DNA of 64,000 bases from Eubacterium_U album. GTDB taxonomy: Bacteria > Bacillota > Clostridia > Lachnospirales > Lachnospiraceae. The translations under genes were made by a program, and so were the position numbers. The stretch spans positions 186,001 to 250,000 of the forward strand of contig NZ_JAODBU010000004.1 in assembly GCF_025336545.1 (NCBI RefSeq), in the 5' to 3' direction. The notes under the pieces were generated by a model. That model did not search any database, had not been told where the DNA came from, and saw only the letters and a program-made list of their open reading frames with translations. This document shows positions 61,989 through 64,000 of the stretch, in pieces; position 1 is the first letter of the stretch; every line of letters begins with the position of its first letter.

Positions 61989-63314
61989 ATGAGAAAGAAA
62001 ATGTTATGTGCACTCATGTGCTTGACAATGGTAGCTGGTCTTATGACAGGCTGTGGCTCAGACGGAAAGTCAAGCAAGAACGACACAAAGAGCGATGATG
62101 GAAAGGTAGTATTGAATGTAATTAACTACCATGTAGGTACTGATTATGCAGCAGATTATTATGAATATTTATTTGATGCATTCCAGAAGACAGAAGAAGG
62201 TAAGAACGTAGAATTTAAATTTGAAGAAATTCCTACAACAGATTCTTACAACCAGAAGATTAAATTATTAATCTCAAGTGGTGATCTTCCTGACATCGTA
62301 TTAAACGGTGGTAACAACATTACGGCTTTAGCTGCTGAATCAGGAAAGGTTCAGGATATAACATCATATTTAGATGATGATCCGGAATGGAAAGCAATGT
62401 TTAGTGAACAGGATCTTGAATTCAACTCATATGAAGGTAAGGTATACGGAATTCCTGTATCAAAGGAAATTTCATATATCTACTATAACAAAGATTTATT
62501 CAAAAAAGCAGGAATCGAAGCTCCTGATGTAGCTTATAGCACATGGGATGAATTCTATGAAGCTTGTGACACATTAAAATCAAAAGGTATCACACCTGTA
62601 AGTATGGATAGTGCAGACTTAGGTTGGTTATCAAATCTTTGGTACAGTGCTTTAATCGGAACTGCAGGAGATGAAGGAAACACATTTATGAATACTCAGT
62701 ATCCAACAGATTACAATGTACCTGTAGTTGAAAAAGCAACAGCAGAACTTCAGAAGATGTTAAAGAACTACACAACAGCAGATGCTTTAGGCGGAAAATA
62801 TGACACAATGGCAACTCACTTCTTTAACGGTGAAGTAGCAATGCTTCCTAACGGACCATGGATGATTCCTGATTTCAAGAGCGAAGACAAAGCACCTGAA
62901 GGATTCTATGACAAAGTTGGTATCATGCTTCTTCCAGGAAACGGAATGGAAAGTGTTCCAACACCTGGTGACATGGTAGGTGCAAAAGACCCTGAAAAGA
63001 TTAAAGCAGCAGTAGCATTCCTTAAGTTTGAGACAACAGCTGAAAATCAGTTAAAGGCATTGGAAATGGCAGGATTACAGCCTGTATCAAGTAACATTGA
63101 AGTACCTGAAAGCTTAAAGGAATCTGATCCGTTAATGGCAGAAGTATTAGATATTCAGTCAAAAGCAACATATACATATGGTCAGAATCAGGCTTACTGG
63201 TATCAGAATGTAATCGATGAATTTTCAAATCAGTTACCTGAACTTGCAAGTGGCAGCTTAGATGCAAAAGGATTTTGTAAGAAGCTTACAGATGCAGCGC
63301 AGAAAAATGATTAA
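61989..63314 (+). CDS. ABC transporter sugar-binding lipoprotein
   Basis: 441 residues. Lipobox MTGC (Cys 22) anchors it. The domain is SBP family 1 (MalE-like): VLNVINYHVGTDYAADYYEY, KLLISSGDLPDIVLNGGNNI, VYGIPVSKEISYIYYNKDLF and a late FNGEVAMLPNGPWMIPDFK. It captures an oligosaccharide or sugar outside the cell. RBS AAGGAGG is strong. A permease gene follows after an attenuating hairpin. The AraC/YesM pair at 54621-57899 is a plausible regulator. Confidence 0.9.
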   Translation: MRKKMLCALMCLTMVAGLMTGCGSDGKSSKNDTKSDDGKVVLNVINYHVGTDYAADYYEYLFDAFQKTEEGKNVEFKFEEIPTTDSYNQKIKLLISSGDLPDIVLNGGNNITALAAESGKVQDITSYLDDDPEWKAMFSEQDLEFNSYEGKVYGIPVSKEISYIYYNKDLFKKAGIEAPDVAYSTWDEFYEACDTLKSKGITPVSMDSADLGWLSNLWYSALIGTAGDEGNTFMNTQYPTDYNVPVVEKATAELQKMLKNYTTADALGGKYDTMATHFFNGEVAMLPNGPWMIPDFKSEDKAPEGFYDKVGIMLLPGNGMESVPTPGDMVGAKDPEKIKAAVAFLKFETTAENQLKALEMAGLQPVSSNIEVPESLKESDPLMAEVLDIQSKATYTYGQNQAYWYQNVIDEFSNQLPELASGSLDAKGFCKKLTDAAQKND

Positions 63315-63327
63315 TTCTTAACAATCA

Positions 63328-63367
63328 AGTGTTGCACTAATAAAAGTTAGTGCAACACTATTTTTTT
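63328..63367 (+). terminator. Intercistronic terminator between binding protein and permease
   Basis: AGTGTTGCACTAA (63328-63340) pairs perfectly with TTAGTGCAACACT (63347-63359), then seven T. It would keep permease expression below that of the binding protein. Confidence 0.85.
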
Positions 63368-63384
63368 GAAAGGAAGTATAAAAT

Positions 63385-64000
63385 ATGTCTACAAAAAACA
63401 AGAGAGGATGGATATTTTTATTTGCATTGCCTTGTGTAATCCTATTTTGCATAGTGTATGCTATTCCATTCATAATGGTTATGGCAACTTCGTTTTGTAA
63501 TTATACATTGACTCAGTCGCCAACATTTTTAGGATTAGATAATTTCAAGACAATATTTGCAGACCCGGATTTTAGAGTATCTATCATAAATACATTAAAA
63601 TGGGTAGTAATTCAGTCAACATTACATGTGCTTATGGGATTTATAATGGCTCTTATTTTAAGAAGAAAGCCAAAGGGATGGAAATTTGCAAGAGTTGCAT
63701 ATGTAATTCCTAACATTATTCCAACAGCAGCAACAGCAGTTATGTACTCATTGCTTTTAAACCCTACATTCGGTGTAGTAAAAATGTTATATGAAAAATT
63801 AGGTATTGATACTATGCAGGTTGTTAACCTTTTCGGAAATTCAAAATATGCTTTCTGGACAGTAACAGCTACATGGGTTTTCTACTCAGGATTTAATATG
63901 CTTATATTCTTAGGTGAAATGGGAGCTATAAGCCCTGAAATATATGAAGCAGCTCAGGTTGATGGAGCTACAGCAGGACAGGCTGACAGATACATTACAA
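63385..64000 (+). CDS. ABC transporter permease (partial, cut by window end)
   Basis: Starts at ATG 63385 with AAAGGAAG upstream and is open to the end of the window (205 codons visible). The first helix (GWIFLFALPCVILFCIVYA), the FLGLDNFKTIFADPDFR segment, further helices and EAAQVDGATAGQADRYIT are those of MalF/UgpA-type carbohydrate permeases; the EAA-like loop is at the very end. With the binding protein before it this forms a CUT1-type importer. The partner permease and ATPase are outside the window. Confidence 0.9.
   Translation, partial: MSTKNKRGWIFLFALPCVILFCIVYAIPFIMVMATSFCNYTLTQSPTFLGLDNFKTIFADPDFRVSIINTLKWVVIQSTLHVLMGFIMALILRRKPKGWKFARVAYVIPNIIPTAATAVMYSLLLNPTFGVVKMLYEKLGIDTMQVVNLFGNSKYAFWTVTATWVFYSGFNMLIFLGEMGAISPEIYEAAQVDGATAGQADRYIT

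Noticed and set aside
1..64000. Defence island, phage, biosynthetic gene cluster or conjugative element
   Set aside because: I found no nuclease, methylase, integrase, polyketide or peptide synthetase or relaxase genes; the TraX-like gene stands alone.

Overview
The window is AT-rich (roughly one third G+C by eye), densely packed chromosomal DNA with strong Shine-Dalgarno sites (AGGAGG types), short operons and many hairpin terminators. Gene content (DUF1292 protein, LytD-type glucosaminidase with Big2/Fn3 repeats, YesMN-like two-component system, YfhO, FolB-FolK fusion, chorismate mutase/prephenate dehydratase fusion, divergent ABC-F protein) and codon use point to an anaerobic low-GC Firmicute, most likely of the family Lachnospiraceae. 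This is inference; no rRNA gene is present to confirm it. I see no tRNA, rRNA, CRISPR array, prophage or transposase.

Layout. 1-9.2 kb: end of gltX, a UvrD-like helicase, DUF1292 and SH3 proteins, then a folate cluster (folC-folE-folP-folBK) running into pheA and an esterase. 9.2-12 kb (minus): a lipase-like hydrolase and an ABC-F ATPase. 12-17.5 kb: a GlgX/isoamylase-like protein that has lost the GH13 catalytic residues, TraX-like, MATE, a histidine phosphatase, and luxS (minus). 17.5-25 kb: TetR regulator, RND (MmpL-type) permease and a YhgE/Pip-like surface protein, MntP-like and Pr6Pr-like membrane proteins, a GNAT. 25-35 kb: histidine phosphatase, a type IIA topoisomerase pair without a canonical GyrA box, a cell-wall glucosaminidase, a HAD phosphatase, a PrsA-like lipoprotein. 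35-38.5 kb (minus): YfhO and GtrA. 38.6-45.1 kb: arginine synthesis, argG divergent from argC-argJ-argB-argD, with mirror-image promoters carrying ARG-box-like palindromes. 45-53 kb: DMT transporter, comEA lipoprotein, OmpR/EnvZ-type pair, GerMN lipoprotein, comEC (apparently starting at ATT) and holA. 53-58 kb (minus): iron alcohol dehydrogenase and a YesMN-type pair. 58-64 kb: a secreted discoidin-domain protein, a 52-residue peptide, an attenuator-like leader, an MFS transporter, and an ABC sugar-binding protein with its permease (cut by the window end).

The most unusual signal is in the non-coding DNA. Several gaps directly after stop codons hold elaborate multi-branched inverted-repeat structures: 25072-25237 (closed junction with three arms), 41266-41640 (four-way junction plus a 147-bp near-perfect tandem duplication inside the arg operon), and smaller elements at 3257-3334, 6170-6218, 34907-34976 and 54487-54565. 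These share a core close to TTTTGAYCCCRRCAT and, in some, hairpins with purine-rich GA-type internal loops. They look like one family of structured 3'-UTR or mobile elements. Other structured sites are a perfect three-way junction before the GH13-like gene, a hairpin that overlaps the start of the DMT gene, and mutually exclusive hairpins before the MFS gene. I found no defence or biosynthetic island. The best candidates for something undescribed are the structured repeat family, the catalytically dead GH13 protein and the secreted-protein/ITTSG-peptide pair.
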